Source of the DNA: Phoebastria nigripes
Lineage: Eukaryota; Chordata; Aves; Procellariiformes; Diomedeidae
NCBI GenBank assembly: GCA_035582835.1
Contig: JAYKAV010000411.1
Coordinates: 1,572,843-1,636,842, forward strand
Direction: 5' to 3'
Length of the DNA stretch: 64,000 nucleotides
Shown here: positions 38,626 through 50,088 of the stretch, piece after piece
Layout of the letters: each line of letters opens with the position of its first letter
Position numbering within the stretch: position 1 is the first letter of the stretch
Notes under the pieces: generated by a model
Seen by the model: the letters and a program-made list of their open reading frames with translations, nothing else
The model's database searches: none
Told to the model about the DNA's origin: nothing
Program-made: the position numbers and the translations under genes

Positions 38626-38794
38626 GTGTGGGCACTCTCCTGTGTACCGTTCACGTGAGATGTCAGGTCGGGCCCTTGTTCCATTTGTTATGGTAAATGA
38701 AGTACCACAGACAGTGCTGTCCTTGCTGGAGGGGCTTCCAGACTCTACCAGTCCTTGCATACGACAGAATGATATTCATGGAACGCTTCTGCAA
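38626..38794 (+). CDS. THADA: THADA exon, last one in the window (1 nt plus 56 codons, phase 2-0)
   Basis: The first G completes Arg AGG; the frame then reads CGHSPVYRSREM, GRALVPFVM, a more variable middle (NEVPQTVLSLLEGLPDS) and ends RQNDIHGTLLQ. CGHSPVYRSREM followed by RALVPFVM and HGTLLQ is the expected continuation of THADA after FIIR. The acceptor is CTTTCTCTAG (AG at 38624-38625); the donor is CAA|GTAAGT at 38794/38795. The 169-nt exon leaves on a codon boundary. Vertebrate THADA would continue with an exon starting near VFHLLQ; I could not find it before 64000, so the following intron appears to exceed 25 kb. Confidence 0.95.
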
Positions 38795-40948
38795 GTAAGT
38801 TTTTGGGGGTTGTTTGGGTTTTTTTGTTTTGTTTTTGTTGTTTTTTTTTACTGTGGGGGTTTTTGTTGGATTTTTTTGGTCATACTTCACAGCCAGATAA
38901 GATGCAATGAGATGTGCTGAATGTTCACACATTATCAAAACATGTATGAAGACTGCTTTTGAGTCAATTCTATTGGATGATAAATGTGGAAAGCACATTT
39001 CAGCCATCATTAGAAGGCTGTGAGCTGTAAATATCAACATTTACGTTTCATATAATGTTTCATCTCTGGAGATTAAAGTGCTTTGAGAGCAAATATCTTT
39101 AGATAAACATATCTGCAGAGGGATCTGTGTGACTTGCCCAAAATCTGAGGCAAAGCTGAACTCCAAGCACCAATAGTATTGTAGATATTGAGACTTGCTA
39201 CTTACCTACATTTTTATATATTACTTCATTTGCTTTTCCTGCTACACCAGCAGCTTCCAGTCAGTTTGCTGTACAAGTTGTGATAAGCTTTATACTGTAT
39301 TCTTCTGAAAACATTCTGGAGAACAGCTTGCTATCGGTTTGGAATCAGAAATTTCTTCATTCCCCATATATCATTCCTTTGGTTTATGGCAGTCGGTTCA
39401 CTGTGTTTGATTTTTAAGCTATCATGGTAATAAGTTACCCATTTTTATTGCCTGCTTTTCACAAGCAACCCTCCAACAAAGCCGTATTGTATGTGATCAG
39501 CTCTGTTAGTCTGCCTTAGTTGGCAAGCTATCTAGGTACACGTTCCCACTGTAAACTATGTGGTGGGCTGTGTGTGGTTTTGTTTTGGTTTTTTAGTGTA
39601 TCTTTTCCAGCATATTATTTCCCTTTAAAATCATGACCTTACAGGAAACCTAGGACAGGGAAATGAGTGAAGTCCCTCTAGAGCTGTTACTGTCAACTTT
39701 ACCTGTAAACGGTTTCAGCCAATTGAATCTGGATTTGGATGACAATTGGTTACAGTGGAGGTTGTCACAGGGTGTGGGATGATCGTGTCCAGTCTTTTCT
39801 GCTCTGAAAAGCAGTCCATGCACCTGTATGCACGCAAGTGCTTAGACCTGTGAGCTGCTGCATCTGTGTGGGAAGGAGGAGGTTGCCATCATCAAATTAC
39901 CTGCGCAGCCCCGCTGTGTCACAGAACTCCTGAACCTCCTGAAGCGTTAGGAAGAGAGGGTTATTCCAACAGAGAGAATTAAGTGCTTTCTCAGTCCAAA
40001 ATTATTATAACCCTAGTTGTAAGGGTATGGACTGGCAGTAGATAAAGCCACTGCCTTCTTTTTAGTGACCTGGAAAAAAAATAATAATGGAAGGCTGGTT
40101 CTGAACGAGCCCAAAGGATGGTCTGTTTTTTAATCCAGTGTTGCTAACACGATCTTATGCATAGGTGTAGGGAGCTTTCTTTTCCATACCTGTGAGGCAG
40201 GAGATATTCTCAGGGCTTTAACATGATTTTTTGTCAGTTCTGAGCAGCTACTAGGAACTAGTACTGCAATTGGTACTGCACCAGGGAGAGACCAGTGCTG
40301 TCGGAGTATGACATTCTTCAAAAAATGTCAGTTGTACCATAACAGTTCAGTGATGTTTGGTCTCTCACATTTGTCTTGGGCTTTGCTTTTATGACTTGTG
40401 AATCAAGGTTGCGCAAAGTCTTCATTTAATACTTAATCAAATTTAGTGTATGACTGAAATGCTGAACTATCTGTTACTAGTTAAAAATAACAAAACATTC
40501 AGAAGAAATACTGTAGGGTGATAAAGATAGGCAAAAAGGGCGGCGGTGGTGTTTGATGTTGTACCTCTGAAACACTAATGCCAGGTAGTTCAACATGTAG
40601 TTAGCATGCAGCTCCTGTAAATAGTACAAAGAGCAAAGTACTGTGACTTTCAGGGGTTGTTGGATGCGTGGTTTCAGTTTCCTTTTTATGAATGTAAGAT
40701 GGGACTTGCAAAGCTGCTGCTAAGGCTTATTGAACTGTAGAAAATGATGTTATGGGACTATTTGTTAAAACACTGTTTCTCTGAAGGCTTACTTGAAGAG
40801 GCAGTGATCTGGCAGTGTTTGAAACTGTTTGCACTGCATTTCCATGACACAGTAGAGAATTTATTTTCCTCTTTGATATAAAACAAACAAAAAAATCCCT
40901 ACTAAAAAGAGTGAGTCTGTACAAAACTCAATAAAACTTAGATTTCCT

Positions 40949-40966
40949 CCCCCACCCCCCCACCCC
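40949..40966 (-). repeat. strong G-quadruplex candidate (minus strand)
   Basis: The + strand reads CCCCCACCCCCCCACCCC, so the minus strand is G4-T-G7-T-G5. Single-base loops and enough G residues for four tracts make this a strong quadruplex/i-motif candidate. Confidence 0.75.
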
Positions 40967-43304
40967 AGCAATACAAGGCCAATATCTTCTGCAAATGGAA
41001 TTCAGTAATTTCATTTTGTTTGTTCAGTCACATTAGTCAGAAGCTGACTAAGTTCATTGCCTGACTTTTTATTTCAGTGTTCATATGCTGTCAAGTTTTC
41101 AACAGGAAAATTGGAATTATTCAGACTTAAAGCTTATGTGGCAGTGCCAAATGTAATGAATCTTGAAGGTATATTTCAGTTATGTTTCAGAGTTATGTAA
41201 TCGCTTCATCTGTTGCAAGCCAAATGTTAATTTATAGAAAGATCATTCAAAAAGAGTTCAACATGGAGTGCTTGTCCAAACATGGCCTGGTTTTCAAAAT
41301 GCTGAGATTGACAGTGGATGCAAATATGTTGTGTTTAACTTCAGACCTTTGCATTACGTGAAAACATGGCTTTTCCTCCCCAGTGTGATAACTGTGGCTC
41401 AATTTATGTAGGAATATGAACGTGCATGAGGATAAAATAGTCTTACGGTTTACATGTTTTACAGAAGAATTCTTTTCAAGAATTATCTAGGAGGAATACT
41501 GCTGTTCTGTAACTCTTACAGAACTGATGATATTCTTCAAGGAGTAGTTCTGCATCATAAGTAAATGCATTGACTTGAATAAAACAAAAATCTTTTCTAT
41601 GCTTAGTGTTTCCTTTATGAGTGCAGTTTCTACTTAGCCCCATAATCCAAACTGGCATGAGGGGGAGGGAGTCACATTTGTAATCCACAAGAAAATGCAG
41701 AAATCGTCTACTGGCCTTCTTGAATGATGAAATATTTCTGGCTTTTTTTGTTTTAAGATCTAGGTTTTTTAGCTGATCAGCTGAAAGGAAGAGCTCGTCC
41801 AGAGCTTTGTGTAGAGACTTCTGGAAGCGTATCAAAATTTATAACTAGGGAAGCCTTCATGTCTGTGAAACTTTTTGACTTGATTTTGGAAGATTGTGAG
41901 GTATCCTTATCAGAGGATCATACGGTTTTTTTACCTTCTGCTTCTTTAGGGTTGGCATTCCTGCAGTATGTATTCCATCTGTTCAGAATAATTGAGACAT
42001 TCAGAATTAAGCTGTAATTAATTCAGAAATGTTTTGTTCAATAACCTGTACTTCCAATTAGTAATTTCAATGTACTGGTTTGCCTCGTGGTGGTATTTGT
42101 AAGCCAAGCAGGTAGGGACATGGTCTGCTTTCTCTTTTCATGTCTATGTTTTTGTAGAAATGTCTAGTGTCATAGACAACAGTCTTAACTGGGTCTCTTA
42201 AAACTACAGTAAAGACAACACCTGTGTAAAAGAGTATGTTTTGAGTCCTGATGTTTATGAAAGCTTCCAGTCTTGTCTAATTCTATGCAGTTGCAATAAA
42301 CCTGAATGTCTTGAGCAAAACACTTTGTTAGAGTCAAGAGTTAATCAAAGACAACCAAACATTAGTAAAGCTCAAGATTCACGTAAATTTAGAATTCATA
42401 GAGAGAGATCACATGGAAATGAGCCCTAAGTAGAAAAAGGAATTATGGAGACCTGGTAGTTCTTCAAAGAAACAGTAACTCCAGAAGAAGGAATCAACCT
42501 AACACAGAATGGATAGAAAGTGTAATAACACACCAGCTTGGACAAATTAGGAGTTCTTTACTGAATGCAAAGCAAGAAGAAACATACTGAAGCAAGAGCA
42601 TGCAGACAGGAAATTGGAAAGGCCAGGGCAAAAATTGGCTGTAGCCTTCAAGAGATTTCTACAGAAATACTTAGTCTTGGAAAATGAAAGCTATTGATAG
42701 CTGATGTCTGAAAGGTATACTTTTCTCCATTAGTTCATTAACACAGTCAAATATGAGCTTAAATATTGGAAAATACTTTCTAACGTTAAGGATGCATTTA
42801 ACATTCAGCACTTACAAATAGTGGATCTGCCATCATGTATATAAGATTTTGCCTGGGCCTGGGAAATAGACAGATGATCACTTGAGATTCCTGCCAGTCT
42901 CCCCTTTTAGTTTTTTAATGATTCTTTGGTCCTGCCAGTGATTGGGGCATCTTCAGGAAGCTATGCAGAATTTTTATTTCCATAAGTCTGCACCTGGTTA
43001 ATTCTTGTTTGCATAGATTTGTGGATATAGCTTTTATTGTTGTAGATAGTCTTGCATAAACCAACAAAATTGACATAAATTACTCAAATTAGTTTTTCAG
43101 ATTGTTATTGCAAATAAAGGGTTAAATATTATAAACATGAATTTTACTTGGATTGGAAGTAACTGATTGAAACTTTGAACAGTTTTTATGCACAATTTAG
43201 ATAACGTGTTCTGTACACTTACACTTTATACTGAACAGAGTCCAAGAAGGTAAGCTTCTGGGCATACTAGGGAAAGAAAGCTTGGACCTGTGTTACTCCT
43301 AACC

Positions 43305-44380
43305 ATGGGCCTTACTAGTAAAGACTGAGATGAAGACGACATTCAGTACCTCAGCCTTATCTCAGCCAGATTCATCTCCAGGTGGGCTTTGGCTTCCCTG
43401 ACTGCATCTTGGCATGCTTGGACAGTGTCTCTGTTTTCCTCCCAGGTTACCTGTCCCTGCTTCCACCTTCTGTATACACCCTTTCTATGTTTGAGTTTTG
43501 CCATGAGCTCCTTGTTCGTTCATGCAGGCCTCCTGGCATGTTTTCCTGACTTCTAGCTTGTTGGGATGGACTGCTCTTGAGCTTGGAGGAAATGGTCCTT
43601 GAATATCAACCAGCTTTCTTGGACCCCGCTCCCTCCAGGGCCTTATCCTACAGGACTCTACCAGATCCAGGAAGTGGCCAAAATCTGCTCTCATGAAGTC
43701 CAGGGTTGTGATCTTGCTTTTTGCCCTGCTCCCTCCTCTCAGGATCCTGAACTCTCTTCTCCATCTCACAGTCACTGCAGCCAAGGCTGCCTTTGACCTT
43801 CACATCCTCAGTGAGTCATTCCTTGTTTGTGAGTATGAGGTCCAGCAGAGCACCTCTCCTTGTTGTCTCCTCTATTGCTTTTGTCAAGAAGTTGTCATCA
43901 ATGCTCTCCAGGAACCCCCTGGATTGCTTATGCTGTGCTGTGTTGGTCCTCCATCAGATACCAGGGTGGTTGAAGTCTCCTGTGAGGACCAGGGCCTGAA
44001 AATGCAAGGCTACTTATAGCTGTCTGTAGAAGGCCTCATCCACTCGTTCTTCCTGGTTTGGCAGCCTATAGCAGACACCTGCTACAGTGTCACCGATAGT
44101 AGTCTGGTCTTTAGTCCTTACCCATAAGCTCCCAGCTGGCTCATCATCCATCCCCAGGATGGATGCTTCATGCATTCCAGCTGTTCTCTCACATAGAGGG
44201 CAACTCTGTCTTCTCATCTTCCCCACCTGTACTTCCTAAAGAGCCTGTATCCCTCCATTGCAGCACTCCAAACATGTCAGCTGTCCTATCTTGTCTCCAT
44301 GATCCCAACAAGATCACAGCCCTGCATCTGCACACAGACCTCTTAATTCCTCTAATTCTTTAACCTCTTCCTTTGGGTGC
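43305..44380 (-). mobile_element. CR1-type LINE ORF2 fragment: endonuclease and linker, no 3' end
   Basis: Read on the minus strand, broken frames give jockey/CR1-like ORF2 pieces: TIGDTVAGVCYRLPNQEE (about 44060-44115), ALVLTGDFNHPG (about 43965-44000), FREFRILRGG-like WRREFRILRGGSRAKSKITT (about 43690-43750), and HLEMNLAE then [14 protein letters not shown] at the left edge (about 43310-43390). GDFNHP is the endonuclease motif of this class. Between HLEMNLAE and EVLNVVF the usual linker is missing, indicating an internal deletion. The reverse transcriptase and 3' tail are absent, unlike typical CR1 copies. Several stops and frameshifts; dead. Antisense to THADA. Family named from memory. 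Confidence 0.82.
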
Positions 44381-46782
44381 TTTAAAGTAAAGAGAAGTTA
44401 CAGGGACCCTAAGCATGATTTGCCCAGAAAACAAGGCAGCACCTTTAATTCATCTGGTTGTAGATTATTTATGATGATTAAAAAAACCTCCCAAATGCAT
44501 GAACTTTCAGATTGGTTTGCCAAGGAAAGCAGATGTTAGACTTCAGCTTTTGTTTTTATTTCGTGAGAATCAGTTAACATGATTGATGTTGGATTTCAAA
44601 GGCTGTGTGATGTACATAGACCTAGAATCTAGTTGTTATTAGTACAGTAGAATAGCAGCAGTATGACTGGAGCTTTCAGTCACAGTTCTGCACTCATTAG
44701 TTTCCAGAAATCTTCCACATTTGTGCATGGGAAAAATCTGTACTCTTACGAGAGTGTACATACCCTTACATACTGTTCATATAGAGAACAATTCATTGGA
44801 CAGCTGCAATTAATCACGGAGCAGATGTAATTACTATTAAGGTTTATTTCTTTTTCAAATGAAAGAATCTGCACATCAATTGGGTCATTATCCTTGTTTG
44901 TTATCAGTTTGATCTTCCTCACATTCACTTTGGCAAGCCTACAATTATATATTTTTAGAACATACAGGATCAGGTGAATGAAAGTTATTAAAAGAGACAT
45001 TGTGTTTTCATTTAACTTCTCTGTGCCTTGTTTTGGACACTTCTGAAATGTTGAAGGTGCTAACCTACTTCCTAGAGGTCTTGTGTGGATTTATAACTAA
45101 ACGCTGACAGTGTCTAGCTTGAGAGTGGGATACAGAATAGTACAAAAAATTTTGCTTCCTTTATCTGTCCCATTCACTATGCAGTCCCTTTGGCATCTTT
45201 TGGGCACAGATTAGGAGAAAGGAGGATTCAGTGACTTCTCCCTCATTGTTTGCTGCTTGTATATGAAGAGAGGGAACTACATGACTTTGCCTCCATTTGC
45301 TGCCTCCATCAGGAGATGGATTGTACTGTCCAAGATAAAGCTTTTCGTAGAAGTTCCCAGCTGCGCATATCATTGAGGTACAATTTCTGGCTGGAAGCTG
45401 CTTTGTTCATGAAGATTATTTACATTTTTGGTGGTACTTTGTACAAGCAATCAAACAACTGCATAGAATAAAATAAAAAACCTCTGCTGACCTATCATGT
45501 CCTTGCAGGTGGATCCTTCCTGTTGTGACTGGTTTTGGTCACTGCTGTAACTCAAAGTCACAGAAATTCTGCCTAGTCTGCTGTGGTCCCTAGGAAGATT
45601 TCTCTCCATTCCCCCATCTTCTCATCTGAGGTCTGGCTGGTAGCTTCTCTTCTCCTCACTGCAGTCCTCCCACTTATTGCTATTATTTTGTCACTCCTAC
45701 TGATTTATCCTGAAATTTGTTCCCTGAGCATATGCCAGTGTTTTGCATCGCAACAGAAGAACAGTATCTCCTTCTATCCCGGGGGGGTGCACATGACCTG
45801 TTCTTAAAGAAATACAAAATAAAACTGGCAAGAGACAGATGAAAACGGAGAGAATGTTATGCTTGGCTGCAGGGTTAAAACTTCATGAAGATAAAAATGG
45901 GAATTCACTTATTTAATGTTGTTTGGAGTGTCATCAATCAGCAGTCAGTTACTCTTCACAAATTGTAACCCTTAATATTCAAATTTTCTCCACACTTTGA
46001 ATTTTCCCACAAAATTCTGTAGTTTCAATTAGCTAAACTGGTATTATAGTAGTAGGCTGGTTCAAATAAGTGGTTTTGGGTTTGGGGTTTTTTGTTTGTT
46101 TGTTTTTTTTTTTTTTATGTTCACTAATTCAAACAGTTCTGTTTGACATATGAATGTGAAGTCTTGTGCAAGGAAAGTTGGTTTGAGTTTTTGAACCTTT
46201 TTTTGTTTTGCTTTTGAAACCAGCAGACTGTTGCATCTCACATCTAAAGAACAGTCTGAGTCACATCAACTTGGTCAGTCGCATGTGGCAACAATTAGAC
46301 TTAATAGGAGATAGAGGACTTTGTAACTCTTTACATTAGTTAACACTAATTTTAAAGATTAAATTTCCCACTGACTTCAGTGGGACAAGAAATTAGCAGT
46401 TACTATTTTTCAGGGAATAGCAGCATCCTATAGAATTAGACTCATCTTTCTGAAAATACTTTACAATGAAAGAATCTAGAATCCTTGTATTAAAAAATAA
46501 TAATATGATTAAAAAACCTGCATGGTTGCATGGCAGATTTTTCTGCCATCTGTACAGGGCTTTTATGAAAGTGATTTACTGTTTCTGTTTTTTCTTTGTG
46601 GAGTTTATTGAATACTGCAAGATCTGTGCAATGGTAGAACTTCAGATTATCTGTATCAACTCTTTGGATATGCTGATGTTTTAAATATTAATGGAGAGCT
46701 GGAAGAAGTGATTTAAAGATGGAAGAATTCATTTAAAGGATGGTTGGAGACTTCATTAAGCAACAAGAAAACCAGGACAAAA

Positions 46783-46905
46783 ACATAACCTGAGAATAGC
46801 CATACTGGGTCATGCAAAGATTTGTCTGAGTCAGTGTGCTGCTTCCAGCAAGGGNTCGATAGCACAAGCCTAGGAAAAAGAGTAAGACAGACCAAGCAGC
46901 TGGAG
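46783..46905 (+). mobile_element. L3/CR1-L3-like 3'-end relic
   Basis: ACATAACCTGAGAATAGCCA, then TACTGGGTCATGC, TCTGAGTCAGTGTGCTGCTT and GCCTAGGAAAAAGAGTAAGA follow in the order of the 3' untranslated end of L3/CR1-L3 elements as I remember it (AAGAATAGCCATACTGGGTC is the hallmark). It is a short sense-oriented fragment with one unresolved base (46855). No coding capacity. Confidence 0.65.
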
Positions 46906-49900
46906 AAACATCTGCATGTGCTGTCTTCGCTTAGAGTACTCTTGAGCCAGAGATGTATGGATGTGACTTTGTTGAAGATAAAATTAAGTATATAGTTGTA
47001 CTGATGAAAATAAGTAGTTTATGATGAAAACATCAGTATGTTAGGTAGTTTAATTATCCAGAAGAGTTGTATTAAAACAGATTGTTGTTGATGAAAGTAG
47101 AGCCTGCCTAATGAATGTGGACGCATTTTTCCTTCCTTTGAGAGGAGGAGGATTTTAGCTTAAGTTGCTACAAAGGAAGGTCAAGCTTCAAGTATTTGAG
47201 ATTACGATCACTCTCATGTTTTATGAGTTTAATACTTGGACGCTTACTCAGAGGAATAAAGACAATTTAAATAAATATGAGCATTTGAAAATAAAGCAGA
47301 GAAGAATGATGCATGAAGAAGAGCTAGCAAGCAATCACGGGACCTTCTTTATTACAGGACTGAATAGGTAATAAAAACCCACAGACTCCAGTGGCTAGGG
47401 TGTGAGAATATGACAACAGGAGACAAATTAGGCAAATATATTTTGAAGGTCATTCTTGGATGTTGGTCCTTGTGGCTAAGTGAGAGAAAGAGGTATACTA
47501 TTCATTAGCTTGACCTAAAAATCCTTAATGTGAATTACCAGCAGGGGTGTCAGTGACCATATTTTTTTCCTGTTTTGTTTTGAAGACAAAGGATCTCTAG
47601 GNTCTGAGGGAATGAATGGGGAAGTAGCATATTGTTTATTTGGCTTTATTCAGTAGCACAGAAACATTGACTGTGGTGAATTACATTTTATTTGGCTTGG
47701 CAGTAAAGTTTGAAGTGTAGCAGTTCAACGTTGGCTTATAAAAACCCAATATAGTAAACAAATATTACATTATCTACAGATCAAAGAAATAAACCTGCTA
47801 TAACTAAATGTTTTTCAATGAAACTTCCTTCCAGCTGTTTCTTTTCTAAGCTCAGTTTTTAGTGTTCAAGATAAGCCTTACTTTTAAGACTAGTACAAAG
47901 AGAAAAGAAATATTGATGTCAAGTTGAAAACATATTCACTTATATGTAGCTGGCAATAAAAGAACAGTTGTCTCATTTCTTCATGTTGTAAATTCGTGTT
48001 AACTGTTACATAGGGTACACTGATGTAAGAGAGAACAAGATTTATATTTATGAATGCAACAGAAATGCAACTAAGTTCCAAGAATGGGAGCAGGCAGTGT
48101 CTGAAAGAAAATAATTGATGAGATTTTGCCAGAGGTTTTCTTCCAGCTGCTTTTTTAAAAAAACTCATGTGGTGCTGCTAATTGGCTGGACAGATCTGCT
48201 AGTGAGACATCGCTTTGAAGTTGCTTTAACTGTAATTAGTAATGCTCCCAAATGTTGTGTCTGTGACTTCCTAAGACATGTCACTCGTTTTCAAAAGGGC
48301 ATAAATTTAGACAGCTCTTACAACTCTTATTAGGTCTTTTCATTCAGTTTCTGCATCGTTATTGAGTTCCTTCCTACAGCAACTAAGGATATGCAGAGAT
48401 GCTATTGTTGTAAACCTTGTGTTCACATCTTTGAAGTTTAGAAAAAAAGTGTGGTTTTAGTACAGAGTAAGCAATATTCATCAATCAGTGAAATCAAGGC
48501 TGCTGCTGTTTTTAATTGAGAGGTAACTATAATAAGGACGACTCTGGGTTGTGCCAGGGATAGTGTGACAGTTGCCCCCTCTGTAAAGTGGAATGGATGA
48601 CTTGATGGATGCACTGCCTCCCTCTCTCCCACCTCTAGATTTTGACGCTTATTACTATGGGTATAGCAAGCAGTTGCTATGCAGATGTTTTGGCCTCCCT
48701 GATCCAGTGCACCTAGTACCACTCCTTAATGAGTAAAAGCTCCTGCAACCCGTGTTGCTAGCAGGGATTGCGGGGTGGCTGTGTGTGCAGCCATTTGAGG
48801 TACCCTGCCTGGTATTCAGTTACAGCCATAAAGCATCACTAGTGTTCAGCTAGCTTCTCTAGTTATGTCTTGGATAAACGTGCAGTGATTGAAAACACTA
48901 TATATGATTGTGGTTATATAGAACAACTTTTATTAGGTGTTAAGATTAAACTAAGGAAAGAGAAATCCTCACATAGCTACAGTTTTCATAATGGATAGAT
49001 TATTTTCTTTTTAGATGATGGAGATGTTAGAAACAAATACTGTTGGCACAGTGTTCTACTTTTTCTACTTAAATCTTCCTGAAGAGAGTTGAACTATTTT
49101 AGGCACTGGCTGGTTAACTTGATTTAGACCTCCCAGAACAGCAATTGAACTCCTGTGAATTCTAAATTTTTTAAGTGTTCAATTCTGTGCATATTTCTTG
49201 CACCTGTTTTGTATTATGAATCTTTAAGTATCCCTCATGATTAGTCAGGAAAGCAATCCTATCACTCTGTCACAGGCAGAGGATGTTTTTACAGTTGGGA
49301 AGGGAAAAGTTGAAACTTGTAAAGTGTACCGAAGATATAATATTCTCCTAGGTGGTGCAGTGGATTAATTTAGTACTCCATGGAGTTCATTTTTCATCTC
49401 CAAAAACATGTTTTCAATCCCACCCGCATAGGATTTCTTTCTCTTCCTTTTGATCTAGAAGCCCTGTCTTTAAAACTTTCAGAGCCAAAAAAAAGATAAT
49501 CCTGGATACACTTCCTGGATATACTTTTAAAAATACCCATCCATGATAAGTTCTGACTGCTTGAGGATGTATAAAAAATATTTATGAACAGTGAGGGCTT
49601 TTTACTATGCTCTCTTGTTTTCTGGAGTTCAGGCTATAATGAGAAATGTGGGAAGGTGCCTTCTTTGGTCTTTTGAAGCTTTCTCAGCTTGTTTACAAAG
49701 CAGAAGAATACCCTCCATGAAAGGAGGAGAAAGCTGGAAAAATTGGCATTTAAAAGAATGCTGGATGGGAGAAGTGAATGAGCACGGACGAGTGGTTTTA
49801 AGAGGATAACTACTCAGGAAAGACTTACCTATACTGAAGGCCAGGATGCAAGAATCTCCAATAGTGGAACAAAAAATTGAAAGGAGGAGAGGAGGAAAAA

Positions 49901-50068
49901 CCTGGAAATCTAAGAAAATGAAACAAAGGAAACACAAAACAAGAATAAGACACTTTTCCAAGGTGTGAAAATCAATTTCAGAGTGTTCATGAGTCAAATT
50001 AGAATTTTTTTGAATGAATGTAATGTACTTTTTCCTTCTTCAACCAAGTTTAAAGCATGCTACTTTAC

Positions 50069-50088
50069 TTTTTTTTTTCCCCCCCCTG
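50069..50088 (+). repeat. T-run followed by C-run
   Basis: A pyrimidine-only tract of about ten T then seven to eight C residues, ahead of TGTTTATGTTACAG. It looks like a polypyrimidine tract with an acceptor, but what follows is not a recognisable THADA exon. Confidence 0.6.

Larger units (their letters stand above)
482..38794 (+). other. THADA: THADA gene, central part (six exons, both ends outside the window)
   Basis: Six exons on the + strand join into one 240-codon open frame recognisable as the DUF2428-containing central part of THADA. Established knowledge: THADA is a very large HEAT/armadillo-like scaffold. Its yeast counterpart Trm732 works with the methyltransferase Trm7 (FTSJ1 in animals) in 2'-O-methylation of tRNA position 32, and the fly protein has been linked to SERCA and energy balance. 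Seen here: exon lengths 114, 123, 92, 90, 132 and 169 nt with compatible phases, all flanked by AG/GT, and no stop or frameshift in the joined frame. Diagnostic stretches are VHALNILRALFRDTRLGEN, MTGREFFSRFPSLYPFLLKQ and LYPSPMDGTYSALSMAPFVP. Family assignment is from memory of vertebrate THADA, not a search. The start codon, N-terminal repeats and C-terminal repeats lie outside the window. No promoter or terminator of the gene is visible. Confidence 0.93.

Noticed and set aside
38663..39040. 125-codon open frame on the minus strand
   Set aside because: It overlaps the THADA exon in antisense, and its middle is poly-Lys/Asn from a T-rich intron start; a shadow frame.
41476..41835. 119-codon open frame on the minus strand
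   Set aside because: Looks somewhat protein-like (helical, charged), but I recognise no domain and there is no supporting transcript structure. It could be a transposon scrap; not enough to call.
49629..49997. 122-codon open frame on the minus strand
   Set aside because: Pyrimidine-rich low-complexity translation with no recognisable family.
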